Part shown: positions 8,698 to 16,868 of the stretch, one piece after another
Position numbering within the stretch: the stretch's first letter is position 1
Layout: every line of letters begins with the position of its first letter
Source of the DNA: Falsiroseomonas sp051859025
GTDB lineage: Bacteria; Pseudomonadota; Alphaproteobacteria; Acetobacterales; Acetobacteraceae
Direction of reading: 5' to 3'
Length of the DNA: 64,000 bases
NCBI RefSeq assembly: GCF_051859025.1
Contig: NZ_JBHYGL010000040.1
Span: forward strand, 62,001-126,000
The notes under the pieces: model-generated
Told to the model about the DNA's origin: nothing
The model's input: only the letters and a program-made list of their open reading frames with translations
Databases searched by the model: none
Position numbers and translations under genes: made by a program

Positions 8698-9903
8698 TCA
8701 CCGCTCCACCAGCGCGATGCGCGCGTTGTACCAGTTCATGAACAGGCTGATCGACAGGCTGATGGTCAGGTACACCAGCATGATGATGGCGATGCCCTCG
8801 ATCGCCTGGCCAGTCTGGTTCAGCGTCGTGTTCGCGATGCTGACGATGTCCTGGTAGCCGATGGCCACGGCGAGCGAGCTGTTCTTCGTCAGGTTCAGGT
8901 ATTGCGACGTCATCGGCGGCACGATCACGCGCAGCGCCTGGGGCAGCACGATCCGCTTCAGGATCTCGCCGCGCCGCATGCCGAGCGCCTCCGCCGCTTC
9001 CCACTGCCCCTGGTTCACCGCCTGGATGCCGGCGCGGACGATTTCCGCGATGAAGCCGGCGGTGTAGGTCACAAGGCCGAGCAGGAGGGCGAAGTATTCC
9101 GGGCTGATGGAGATGCCGCCGCGGAAGTTGAAGCCGCGCAGCGCGGGGATGTCCGGCGTGAAGGGCGCGCCATGCGCCGCCCAGACCACCAGCGGCAGCC
9201 CGACCATCAGCGCCAGGCCCGCCGGCCAGATCTTGCGCGGCTGGCCATCCGCATACTGCTTCGCCCGCATGGCGCGCGCATAGGCCCAGGTGCCGACGGC
9301 GCCCACGACCATGGCCAGCAGCGCCCAGTTATGCGCGGGCAGCCATTCGATCCAGGGCAGCTTCATGCCGCGGTTGGACAGGAAGACGCCATCCACCGGG
9401 TTCAGCGCCTGGCGCGGCCCGGGAAGGCCCTGGAGGATGGTGTACCAGAACAGCAGCTGCAGCAGCAGCGGCAGGTCGCGGATGACCTCAATGTAGAAGC
9501 TGGCCAGCTTGGAGACGAGCCAGTTCTTCGACAGCTTGGCGATGCCGATCAGCGTGCCGAGGATGGTGGCGAGGATCACGCCCACCACCGCGACCTTCAG
9601 CGTGTTCAGCACGCCGACGGTCAGGGCGCGCAGGTAGCTGTTGGTCGGGTCGTAGTCGATCAGCGATTCGCCGATCGGCAGCCCCGCCTCCCGGCTCAGG
9701 AAGCCGAAGCCGGTCGCGATCCGCCGCACCTCCAGGTTGTGCACGGTGTTGGACCAGAGCCACCAGACGATGGCGCCGACGATGCCGACGACGATGACCT
9801 GCCAGACGATGGCGCGCAGCCGTTCATCCGACCAGGACAGGCGGATCGGGCGGCGCGGCGGACCGGCGGAGGCCAGGCGCGGATCGGCGGTGGATGAGGA
9901 CAT
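8698..9903 (-). CDS. aapQ: General L-amino-acid ABC transporter, permease AapQ
   Basis: A 401-residue inner-membrane permease with the long N-terminal membrane region typical of AapQ and a C-terminal BPD_transp_1 domain. The EAA-like loop is around QWEAAEALGMRRGEILKRI, and the protein ends MNWYNARIALVER, a familiar AapQ ending. It pairs with AapM to form the heteromeric channel. It is followed by short repeated copies of its own last nine codons. The gene itself looks intact. Confidence 0.93.
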   Translation of the reverse strand: MSSSTADPRLASAGPPRRPIRLSWSDERLRAIVWQVIVVGIVGAIVWWLWSNTVHNLEVRRIATGFGFLSREAGLPIGESLIDYDPTNSYLRALTVGVLNTLKVAVVGVILATILGTLIGIAKLSKNWLVSKLASFYIEVIRDLPLLLQLLFWYTILQGLPGPRQALNPVDGVFLSNRGMKLPWIEWLPAHNWALLAMVVGAVGTWAYARAMRAKQYADGQPRKIWPAGLALMVGLPLVVWAAHGAPFTPDIPALRGFNFRGGISISPEYFALLLGLVTYTAGFIAEIVRAGIQAVNQGQWEAAEALGMRRGEILKRIVLPQALRVIVPPMTSQYLNLTKNSSLAVAIGYQDIVSIANTTLNQTGQAIEGIAIIMLVYLTISLSISLFMNWYNARIALVER

Positions 9904-10070
9904 GAGGCTTCCCTGGTGAAGTGGCCCGGCGGGGTTGGCCCCGCTTCAGGCAGTCAGGCACGGCGTGAAGAAATTCCGAGGGTTCCGGCGGCGGGAAGCC
10001 CGCGGGCCGGCACCCTGAAAGTGGGGGGCCGCATCGGTGGCGGGCACCGCCGGGGGCCGGGCAGACAGTT

Positions 10071-10097
10071 GGGGCGCCGGCATGGTGCCGGCGCCCC
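10071..10097 (-). promoter_or_regulatory. Intercistronic hairpin between aapJ and aapQ
   Basis: A perfect 12-bp stem (GGGGCGCCGGCA, 10071-10082, with 10086-10097) encloses a three-base loop. It begins nine bases past the aapJ stop and has no T-run in the minus direction. Hairpins here in binding-protein operons usually protect the upstream message end or partly attenuate, giving more binding protein than permease. That role is inferred. Confidence 0.65.
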
Positions 10098-10106
10098 CCT
10101 GTCACC

Positions 10107-11159
10107 TCACCGGAACGGCGGCGAGTACTGCAGCCCGCCCGTCGTCCACAGCGCGTTCGGGCCACGCTGCAGGCCGATCGGCACCAGGTTGCGTTCGAAC
10201 ACCTCGCCGTAATTGCCGACCGTGCGGATCACGTTGACCAGCCAGGCATTGTCCACCGTCAGCATCCGGCCGAGGTCGCCCGTGCGGCCCAGCATGCGCT
10301 GGACTTCCGGCCGCTGGTCGGACGCGGCGGCCTGCACCACGTTGGCGGCCGTGATGCCCATTTCCTCGGCACCGATCAGGCCGTAATGGATCCAGCGCAG
10401 CAGGTCGGCGAAGCGCTGGTCGCCATGGCGGACCAGCGGGCCGAGCGGCTCCTTGCTGATCACGTCGGGCAGGATCACGTGTTCCTGCGGCCGCGCCTGG
10501 GCGGAACGGGTGGAGGCAAGGCCGGACACGTCCGTCGTGTAGGCGTCGCAGCGGCCGGAGACATAGGCCTGCACCACGTCGTTCAGCTGTTCGATCACCA
10601 CCGGGGTGAACTGGATGCGGTTGGCGCGCGCCCAATCCGTCAGGTTCTGTTCGGTGGTCGTGCCGGGCTGAACGCAGATGGTGGCGCCGTTCAGGTCGCG
10701 CGCCGTCCGCACGCCGGCGGAGGCCTTCACCATGAAGCCCTGGCCGTCATAGAAATTGATGCCGGTGAAATCGAAGCCCAGCGAGGTGTCGCGCGACAGC
10801 GTCCAGGTCGTGTTGCGGGACAGCATGTCCACTTCGCCGGATTGCAGCGCCGTGAAGCGGTTCTGCGCCGTGGTCGGCACGTAGCGGACCCGGTTCGCGT
10901 CGTTCCACAGCGCGACGGCGACGGCGCGGCAGTAATCCACGTCGAAGCCGCGCCACACGCCCTGGCTGTCCGGCTGCGCGAAGCCGGCCAGGCCGGTGTT
11001 CACGCCGCAGATCAGGCTGCCGCGGGCGCGGATCGCGTCCAGCGTCGTCGCGGCCGCGCTGCCCGCCGGCGCCTGCTGGGCTGCCAGCGGTGCCGCCAGG
11101 GATGCCGCCAGGGCCACGCCACCCAGGGCGCGCGTCACAGAAAGGCGAAGCGCCTTCAT
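10107..11159 (-). CDS. aapJ: General L-amino-acid ABC transporter, periplasmic binding protein
   Basis: A 350-residue solute-binding protein of family 3. The signal peptide runs to about AAPLAAQQ. The mature start contains LDAIRARGSLICGVNTGLAGF, matching the AapJ/BztA group, then the ligand-binding segment with the GFDVDYCRA motif. I placed the start at 11159, preceded by GAGGGAGA; the longer frame to 11300 adds a non-conserved tail. It is the first gene of aapJQMP, and the 314-base divergent spacer upstream should carry the promoter. Confidence 0.93.
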   Translation of the reverse strand: MKALRLSVTRALGGVALAASLAAPLAAQQAPAGSAAATTLDAIRARGSLICGVNTGLAGFAQPDSQGVWRGFDVDYCRAVAVALWNDANRVRYVPTTAQNRFTALQSGEVDMLSRNTTWTLSRDTSLGFDFTGINFYDGQGFMVKASAGVRTARDLNGATICVQPGTTTEQNLTDWARANRIQFTPVVIEQLNDVVQAYVSGRCDAYTTDVSGLASTRSAQARPQEHVILPDVISKEPLGPLVRHGDQRFADLLRWIHYGLIGAEEMGITAANVVQAAASDQRPEVQRMLGRTGDLGRMLTVDNAWLVNVIRTVGNYGEVFERNLVPIGLQRGPNALWTTGGLQYSPPFR

Positions 11160-11473
11160 ACCGTCATCTCCCTCATGCCCCGCCCCTTCAGGCCCGGGCT
11201 GTTTCAACCGCAGTGGTGCCGCCACGCCGCGCGCCGAACCCCGGGCACCGCCGGCCATCCCCGTTTCAGGGATGCTGCGCCAGCCGCCGCCCCGGATCAA
11301 CGCGCATCTCGCGGCATGCCCCCCGGCCCACGCCCCTACGCAGGACGCAAGCCCCTGTCAAACGCCGCGTTCAAACGCCGCGTCCGCCTCCCTTGGCGCC
11401 CCCCCTTGGCGCCCCGCGGGCGGGATGCGACAGGTCCCTGCCCCCCAGCCCACCCGGCAGAAGGTTGTCCTCC
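11160..11473. other. Divergent intergenic region, aapJ / ornithine cyclodeaminase-like gene
   Basis: 314 bases without a credible gene. It must hold the aapJ promoter (minus) and the promoter of the gene at 11474 (plus). I see no convincing -35/-10 pair, NtrC site or hairpin; the sequence is uniformly C/G-rich. Confidence 0.5.
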
Positions 11474-12418
11474 ATGCGCATCGTCACCGCGGAACAGCTT
11501 CGCGCCGCCCTGCCCTGGGCCGCGCTGGAACAGGCGCTGGAGGCGATGTTCCGCCAGGGCTGCGCCGCGCCGCTGCGCCACCGCCACCCCCTGCCCCAGC
11601 CGGGTGACGAAGCGGAGGGCATGCTCCTCCTCATGCCCGCCTGGACGGGCCCGGCATCAGCCGGGGGCTTCACGGGCGTCAAGATCGTCCACGTCCTGCC
11701 CGCCAATGGCGCGCGCGGCCTGCCCGCCGTCCAGGCCGTCTACCTGTTGTCGGACGGTGCCACCGGCGTGCCGCTGGCGATGCTGGATGGGGGGGAGCTG
11801 ACGGACCGCCGCACCGCCGCCGCCAGCACCCTGGCCGGCCGCTACCTGGCGCGGCCCGACAGCCGCCGCCTCCTCGTGATGGGCGCCGGCCGCGTCGCCA
11901 CCACCCTGGCGGAGGCCTGGTGCGGCCGCTTCCCGATCGAGGATGTGGCGATCTGGGCCCGCAAGCCCGACCAGGCCGAGGCCCTGGCCCGCCGCCTGGC
12001 CGCCCACGGCCTGCCCGCCCGCGTGGCGTCCAGCCCCGATCCCGGCGGCTTCGACATCGTCTCCTGCGCCACCCTCTCCGACGCGCCACTGGTGCGCGGC
12101 GCCGAAATCTCCCCCGGTACGCATGTGGATCTGGTCGGCGCCTTCCGCCCGACGATGCGGGAGAGCGACGGCGCCCTGCTGGCCCGCGCCACTGTGGTCG
12201 CGGATACGCGCGCCGGCGTGCTGGCGGAGGCCGGTGACGTCGTGCAGGCCATCGCGGAGGGCGCGATCACGGAAGCCGCCGTGGTCGCGGACCTCGAAGC
12301 CCTGACCCGCGGCGCCCATCCCGGCCGCACCCGCCCCGATGAAGTCACCCTGTTCAAATCCGTCGGCTGGGCCGGGGAGGATCTGGCCGCCGCCATCCTG
12401 GCCTACCAGGCCGGCTGA
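11474..12418 (+). CDS. Ornithine cyclodeaminase / mu-crystallin family protein
   Basis: A 314-residue NAD(P)-dependent enzyme of the OCD/mu-crystallin fold. An N-terminal substrate-binding region contains the LLLMPAW and FTGVKIVHVLP segments. The Rossmann segment LLVMGAGRVATTLAEAW carries the nucleotide-binding glycines, and the strand SPDPGGFDIVSCAT follows. Members include ornithine cyclodeaminase, alanine dehydrogenase and pyrroline/ketimine reductases, so the reaction is uncertain. The longer open frame from 11090 is low-complexity. It converges on the next gene with one base between the stop codons. Confidence 0.82.
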   Translation: MRIVTAEQLRAALPWAALEQALEAMFRQGCAAPLRHRHPLPQPGDEAEGMLLLMPAWTGPASAGGFTGVKIVHVLPANGARGLPAVQAVYLLSDGATGVPLAMLDGGELTDRRTAAASTLAGRYLARPDSRRLLVMGAGRVATTLAEAWCGRFPIEDVAIWARKPDQAEALARRLAAHGLPARVASSPDPGGFDIVSCATLSDAPLVRGAEISPGTHVDLVGAFRPTMRESDGALLARATVVADTRAGVLAEAGDVVQAIAEGAITEAAVVADLEALTRGAHPGRTRPDEVTLFKSVGWAGEDLAAAILAYQAG

Positions 12419-12419
12419 C

Positions 12420-13349
12420 TCAGATCCGCGCCTTCTCCGCCTGGTATTTGCGAAAGAGCTGCTCGGGCAGCAGCAGCTCCTCCTCCAGCCGTTCCAGCGT
12501 CTCGTAGTCCATCAGCGTCTTGATGTCGTCGATGGAGAACAGCAGGTCCGGCCGGTCCACGACTTCCCCCGTCTCCAGCGTGTGGCGCAGCAGCGCCAGC
12601 GCGTTCTCCATCGCCTTCAGCGCGGCGGCCGGCAGCATCCGCGGCACACTGACGCGCTTCACGCCCAGTTCCTTCAGACGCTTCACCGGGATCAGCGGCG
12701 TGGTCGGGCGGCTGCGGATGCCGAAGCCGATATTGATGCTGATGGGAATGTCCACCGCATCGACCAGGCGCTTGATGTCATCCTCTCCCCTGACGGTGTC
12801 GGGGAAGATCATGTCGGCGCCGGCGGCGGCGTAGATCCTCGCGCGCTCGATCGCGCCCTCGATCCCCTCCACCGCGATGCCGTCGGTGCGGGCGTTGATG
12901 ATGAAGTCGCGGTCGCGCCGCCCCTTCACCGCGGCCTCGATCTTCTTCGCCATCTCCCGCGGGTGGATCAGTTCCTTCCCCTTCATGTGGCCGCAGCGCT
13001 TGGGGAATTCCTGGTCCTCGATGTTGATGCCGACGACACCAGCATCCTCGAACATCCGCACCACGCCGAAGACCGTGACCGCATTGCCGTATCCCGTATC
13101 GGCATCGGCCATCAGCGGGATGTCGACCGATGCCGCCATGGCGCGGCAGGCATCGACATTCTCGTGCAGCGACATCATCCCGGTGTCCTGCACGCCGAGC
13201 CTGGCATTCGCGATGCCCGCGCCACTTGTGCTGGCGGTGTGGAACCCCGCGCGCTGCGCCAGCCGCAGGCTGTAGCCGTCATAGACACCCGGGGAGACGA
13301 CTACGTCCTCCCCCGCCAGCAACTGGCGCATGCGGGTCGTCTTCTTCAT
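12420..13349 (-). CDS. Isocitrate lyase / PEP mutase superfamily lyase
   Basis: 309 residues with a TIM-barrel lyase layout. The metal-binding DAD is at D82-D84 (MADADTGYGN), the second metal site is in EDQEF, and the loop motif PKRCGH (116-121) contains the cysteine used by true C-C lyases such as methylisocitrate and dimethylmalate lyase. The Cys-containing loop argues for a lyase rather than PEP mutase. Oxaloacetate decarboxylase-like activity is an alternative. The start at 13349 was chosen because the upstream extension is not conserved in character. It is divergent from the Bug gene at 13426 with only 76 bases between. Confidence 0.8.
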   Translation of the reverse strand: MKKTTRMRQLLAGEDVVVSPGVYDGYSLRLAQRAGFHTASTSGAGIANARLGVQDTGMMSLHENVDACRAMAASVDIPLMADADTGYGNAVTVFGVVRMFEDAGVVGINIEDQEFPKRCGHMKGKELIHPREMAKKIEAAVKGRRDRDFIINARTDGIAVEGIEGAIERARIYAAAGADMIFPDTVRGEDDIKRLVDAVDIPISINIGFGIRSRPTTPLIPVKRLKELGVKRVSVPRMLPAAALKAMENALALLRHTLETGEVVDRPDLLFSIDDIKTLMDYETLERLEEELLLPEQLFRKYQAEKARI

Positions 13350-13425
13350 CGCGCGATGTCCTGATTGCCGGGCCCGCGGCAGCGTAGCATCCTGCGTCCG
13401 CGGCGAAAGTCCCGCGGAGGAAACG

Positions 13426-14376
13426 ATGATGATGCGCAGGCGCAGTGCACTGATTCTGGCAATGATGGCTGCTGCCACGCGCAACGCCGTGGCGCAGCCG
13501 ATCGACGGCACGGCCACGGTGGTCGTGCCCTATGCCCCGGGAGTGACGGACCAGGAGGTGCGCGCCCTGGCGCCGCTGCTGCGCGGCGCGCTCGGCCATG
13601 CCGTCGTGGTGGACAACCGCGCGGGTGCCGGCGGCGCCATCGGCGCGCGTGCCGTGGCGGCGGCCCGGCCCGATGGCCGCACGCTGCTCTATGCCGCCGG
13701 CGCCGTCGCCACCGTGCTTCCCCTGCTGCCCAACCCGAATTATGCGTTCGAGGATCTGGTGCCCCTCTGCCGCGTGACGGCGAACACCCATATCCTCGCC
13801 GCGCGCCCCGATGCGCCCTATGCCAGCTTCGCGCAGATGCTGGCCCATGCCCGCGCCAATCCGGAACGCGTGGTCTTCGCGAGTTCCGGCGCCGGCACCG
13901 CCGTGCATTTGGCGGGGGAGGCGATGGCCCGCACCGCCGGCGTGAAGCTGCTGCACGCGCCCTTCCAGGGCCTGGCACCGGCGATGACGGCGGTGCTCGG
14001 CGGCCACGCCGATTTCGTCATCGGCCTGCCCGTCGCCATCCTGCCCGCCGTCGCCGATGGCCGGCTGCGCGCGCTGGTGCAGTTCGGGGAGACACGCAAT
14101 CCGCTGGCCGCCGATGTGCCGACGCTGCGCGAAAGCGGCGTCGACCTGGTGCAGAGCGTCGATATCGGCCTCTTCGCCCCGCGCGGCCTGCCGGATGCCG
14201 TCGCCGCGGCCTGGGTGGAGGCGGTGCGCGTGGCCATCGCCAGCCCCGAATTCCGCGAATTCGCCACGCGCGCCCGCGTCAACCCCGCCTTCCTGCCGCC
14301 GGACCTCTTCGCCGCCGCGCTGCGGCGCGACCGGGAGATCTATCGCGCGCTGATCCCAACGCTCAGCCTGAGCTGA
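13426..14376 (+). CDS. Bug-family tripartite tricarboxylate transporter substrate-binding protein
   Basis: 316 residues: signal peptide (MMMRRRSALILAMM..., cut near AVAQ) followed by the Bug/TctC fold. Visible motifs are TVVVPYAPG, VVDNRAGAGGAIGARAV and the ligand-loop region VVFASSGAGT. A GGAGGA ribosome-binding site precedes ATG 13426. Bug proteins bind carboxylates or aromatic acids in the periplasm; the ligand is unknown, and no TctA/TctB membrane genes are nearby. Its 3' end overlaps the convergent deacetylase gene by 14 bases. Confidence 0.85.
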   Translation: MMMRRRSALILAMMAAATRNAVAQPIDGTATVVVPYAPGVTDQEVRALAPLLRGALGHAVVVDNRAGAGGAIGARAVAAARPDGRTLLYAAGAVATVLPLLPNPNYAFEDLVPLCRVTANTHILAARPDAPYASFAQMLAHARANPERVVFASSGAGTAVHLAGEAMARTAGVKLLHAPFQGLAPAMTAVLGGHADFVIGLPVAILPAVADGRLRALVQFGETRNPLAADVPTLRESGVDLVQSVDIGLFAPRGLPDAVAAAWVEAVRVAIASPEFREFATRARVNPAFLPPDLFAAALRRDREIYRALIPTLSLS

Positions 14377-15274
14377 TCTGAGGCTTCGCCGCGGCCGCGA
14401 TCTCCGACAGCGTCGCGCACCAGGGCTTCACGGCCAGCACCGCATCCAGCGCCTGTTCCAGGTGCCCGATGCGGTGGGGCTGGCCGACCAGCCAGGGATG
14501 CAGGCCGAGCAGCAGGCACCGCCCCGCGCCGCCCGCCGCATCCGCCGTCAACCGCGCCGCCGCCTCGCCGACCAGCGGCGGCCATTCCCAGCCCGGGATC
14601 AGCTTCGCCCACATCATCTGCGCATCATCCAGTTCCGCCATCACGGGGATGGAGACGATGCCGGGCGTGGTGTTCAGCAGATAGGGCTGTTCGTCATTCG
14701 GCCAATCCGCCAGCCATTCCAGCCCGGCTTCCGCCACCAGCCGAGGCGTGTGAGTCGATTCCGAAAAATCCTGCGCGATCCAGCCGCGCGGCCGCGTGCC
14801 GGTGCTGCGTTCCACGCTGGCGATGGCGGCAGCGATGGCCGCGCGTTCCTCCTCCTCGCTCATGTGGCTGGCATGCAGGCGCGTGGCGTGGCTGGGATGC
14901 GCCGCCACCTCATGCCCTGCCGCCACGATCGCCTCCACCACCGCGGGGTGGCGTTCCGCCGCCGCGCTGCCGAGTGCCACCGTCGCGCGCAGCCCGCGCG
15001 CCGCCAGCGCCTCCAGCACCCGCCAGATGCCGATGCGGTTGCCGTAGTCCCGGTAGGTGAAGCTGCGCCAATCCGGGGAAAGGTTGCCCCAGGGCCCCTG
15101 CGCCCCCGCGACGCGCTTCGTCCCCGGCGTGTTCAGCAACTCCCAATGCTCGAGGTAGAGCACCGGCGCGAAGGCAAGCCCTGCATCGCCCGGCCAGCGC
15201 AGCGCGCCCCGTCCCGGCAGTGGCGCGTAGGGATAGAGGTCGTGGTCCATCCCCGGCTGGCGCAAACCGGCCAT
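14363..15274 (-). CDS. PuuE-like polysaccharide-deacetylase-family protein (copy 1)
   Basis: 303 residues with an NodB/CE4-like barrel. Instead of the canonical Asp-Asp metal motif it has EHWE (42-45) near the N-terminus. It then has the block RDYGNRIGIWR, HPSH for the second metal motif, and LHPWLVGQPHRI near the C-terminus. This set resembles the PuuE/allantoinase-like branch acting on cyclic amides rather than chitin-type deacetylases. The start at 15274 lies one base after the stop of the paralogue upstream, indicating a tight operon. The substrate is unknown. Confidence 0.75.
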   Translation of the reverse strand: MAGLRQPGMDHDLYPYAPLPGRGALRWPGDAGLAFAPVLYLEHWELLNTPGTKRVAGAQGPWGNLSPDWRSFTYRDYGNRIGIWRVLEALAARGLRATVALGSAAAERHPAVVEAIVAAGHEVAAHPSHATRLHASHMSEEEERAAIAAAIASVERSTGTRPRGWIAQDFSESTHTPRLVAEAGLEWLADWPNDEQPYLLNTTPGIVSIPVMAELDDAQMMWAKLIPGWEWPPLVGEAAARLTADAAGGAGRCLLLGLHPWLVGQPHRIGHLEQALDAVLAVKPWCATLSEIAAAAKPQISSG

Positions 15275-15275
15275 G

Positions 15276-16181
15276 TCAGCGACCCTCCAGCGCGGCCATG
15301 ACGCGCGGATGGTGCTGGGCCAGGTACCAATCCGCGATCTCCGCGCCGGTGGCCTGCCACACGCCCTCATGCCCCATGATCCAGGCCAGCGTTTCCTCCA
15401 GGTGCCGCGCGCGATGCGGCTGGCCCATGTTGTAGGGATGCACCGCCAGGCACATCACGCGGCCCTGCGTCTCCCCATCGGCGTAGAGCCGCGTGAAGGC
15501 GTCGCGCACCATGCGGCAGTAATCCGGTGCCTCCCACCCCGCGCGGTTCGTCACGGCGTCGTTGAGGTCGACGGTGTAGGGCAGGGAGATCATGGTCTGT
15601 CCACCACGGGTGCGGATCGGCCAGGGCTGTTCGTCATGCACCACGTCGCAGAAGTAGCGGAACCCCGCTTCCGCCACGAGGTCCGGCGTGTTCAGCGTGT
15701 GCGACAGCGCCGGGCTCAGCCACCCCGCCATGCTGCCGCCGCCGGTGACGCGCGCATAGCTCTCGACGCAATCGCGGATATAGGCGCGCTCCTCCTCCTC
15801 CGGCACGTCCCACAAATAGCGCGTGTTGTAGATGCCGTGGCACATCACGTCCCAGCCGCGGTCGAGGCATCCCTTCATCACCTCCGGATAATGCTCGAAG
15901 GCCGCGACGCCGAGGCTGACGGTGCAGCGGATGCGCAGCCGGTCCATCATGTCCGCCAGTCGCCAGAAGCCCACGCGATTGCCGTAGTCCCGCGTGCCAT
16001 AGCCCTGGATGTCGGGATGCGGCGTGCGCGGCCAGGGATCGCGCCGCGCGCCAACCGGCGGCAGGAATTCGTAGTGCTCCACATTCGGCACGACCCAGAG
16101 CGCGACGCGCTTGCCATCCGGCCATTGCAGCCGCGGCCGCATCGGCAGCGGCAAATTGGGGAAGCGGTCCTCGGGATTCAT
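15276..16181 (-). CDS. PuuE-like polysaccharide-deacetylase-family protein (copy 2)
   Basis: 301 residues, paralogous to its downstream neighbour. Shared blocks are EHYE (35-38), RDYGNRVGFWR, an acidic EEEERAYI helix after the HGIYNTRY motif, and VHPYNMGQPHRARHLE at the C-terminal side. As in copy 1, the usual CE4 Asp-Asp pair is replaced by a Glu-His-x-Glu arrangement. It is the first gene of the two-gene unit and divergent from the HD-domain gene. A heteromeric enzyme or two related substrates are both possible. Confidence 0.75.
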   Translation of the reverse strand: MNPEDRFPNLPLPMRPRLQWPDGKRVALWVVPNVEHYEFLPPVGARRDPWPRTPHPDIQGYGTRDYGNRVGFWRLADMMDRLRIRCTVSLGVAAFEHYPEVMKGCLDRGWDVMCHGIYNTRYLWDVPEEEERAYIRDCVESYARVTGGGSMAGWLSPALSHTLNTPDLVAEAGFRYFCDVVHDEQPWPIRTRGGQTMISLPYTVDLNDAVTNRAGWEAPDYCRMVRDAFTRLYADGETQGRVMCLAVHPYNMGQPHRARHLEETLAWIMGHEGVWQATGAEIADWYLAQHHPRVMAALEGR

Positions 16182-16279
16182 GCGCGGTCTCTTGGGGGCA
16201 TGTCGGGAATCATGCGCCGCGTCGCGAGGGCGGGCAACGCACCTTGTCCAATACTGCGATACGCGCCTAGCCTCCGCGC

Positions 16280-16849
16280 ATGACGAACACGCCGCGCCCA
16301 CCGCTCGATCTCGACACCTACTTCCCCGAGGTCGCGCAGATCAGCGACGCATCGCTGGCGGAGAAGGTGCGCGCGGTGTGGCGCGACCTCTGGGCGCAAT
16401 CCTCCTTTGACGATCTGGCATCGGTGCCGACATCAGGCGAGATCGCCTATCCCAACGTGCCCCATACCCGCAGCGTCACCGCCCTCGCCCTCGCCATCGC
16501 CGATGTGTTGCAGCGCTTCCACGGCACGCAGATCGACCGGGACGTGCTGATCGCCGCCTGCCTGCTGCAGGATGCGTCGAAGCTGGTGGAATACCAGCCG
16601 AAGCCCGGCGGCGGGGTGGAGAAGACACCGCTCGGCCGCGCCATGCCCCATGCGTTCGAGGCAGCGCGCCTGGCCGCCCAGCACGGCGTGCCGCTGCCCG
16701 TGCTGCACATCATCGCCACCCACAGCCCATCGGCGGCGAAGCTGCCGGAGACGCTGGAAGGCCGCATCGTCTACCTGGCGGATGAGATCGACGTCACCGC
16801 CATCCATGGCGACCAGTTCGTCAAGGAACAGATCATCCGCCGCCGCTGA
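16280..16849 (+). CDS. HD-domain-like protein with a degenerate HD motif
   Basis: 189 residues, soluble. It looks like a metal-dependent phosphohydrolase of the HD fold: a first histidine in VPHTRSV (H62), a second segment LLQDASKL where the usual His-Asp is Gln97-Asp98, then H124, H148 and a final acidic DEID. Loss of the histidine may change or abolish metal binding. It sits 19 bases before a Bug gene on the same strand and opposite two deacetylases. No specific substrate can be given. Confidence 0.7.
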   Translation: MTNTPRPPLDLDTYFPEVAQISDASLAEKVRAVWRDLWAQSSFDDLASVPTSGEIAYPNVPHTRSVTALALAIADVLQRFHGTQIDRDVLIAACLLQDASKLVEYQPKPGGGVEKTPLGRAMPHAFEAARLAAQHGVPLPVLHIIATHSPSAAKLPETLEGRIVYLADEIDVTAIHGDQFVKEQIIRRR

Positions 16850-16868
16850 AACCCGGAGAGAGAACCGC

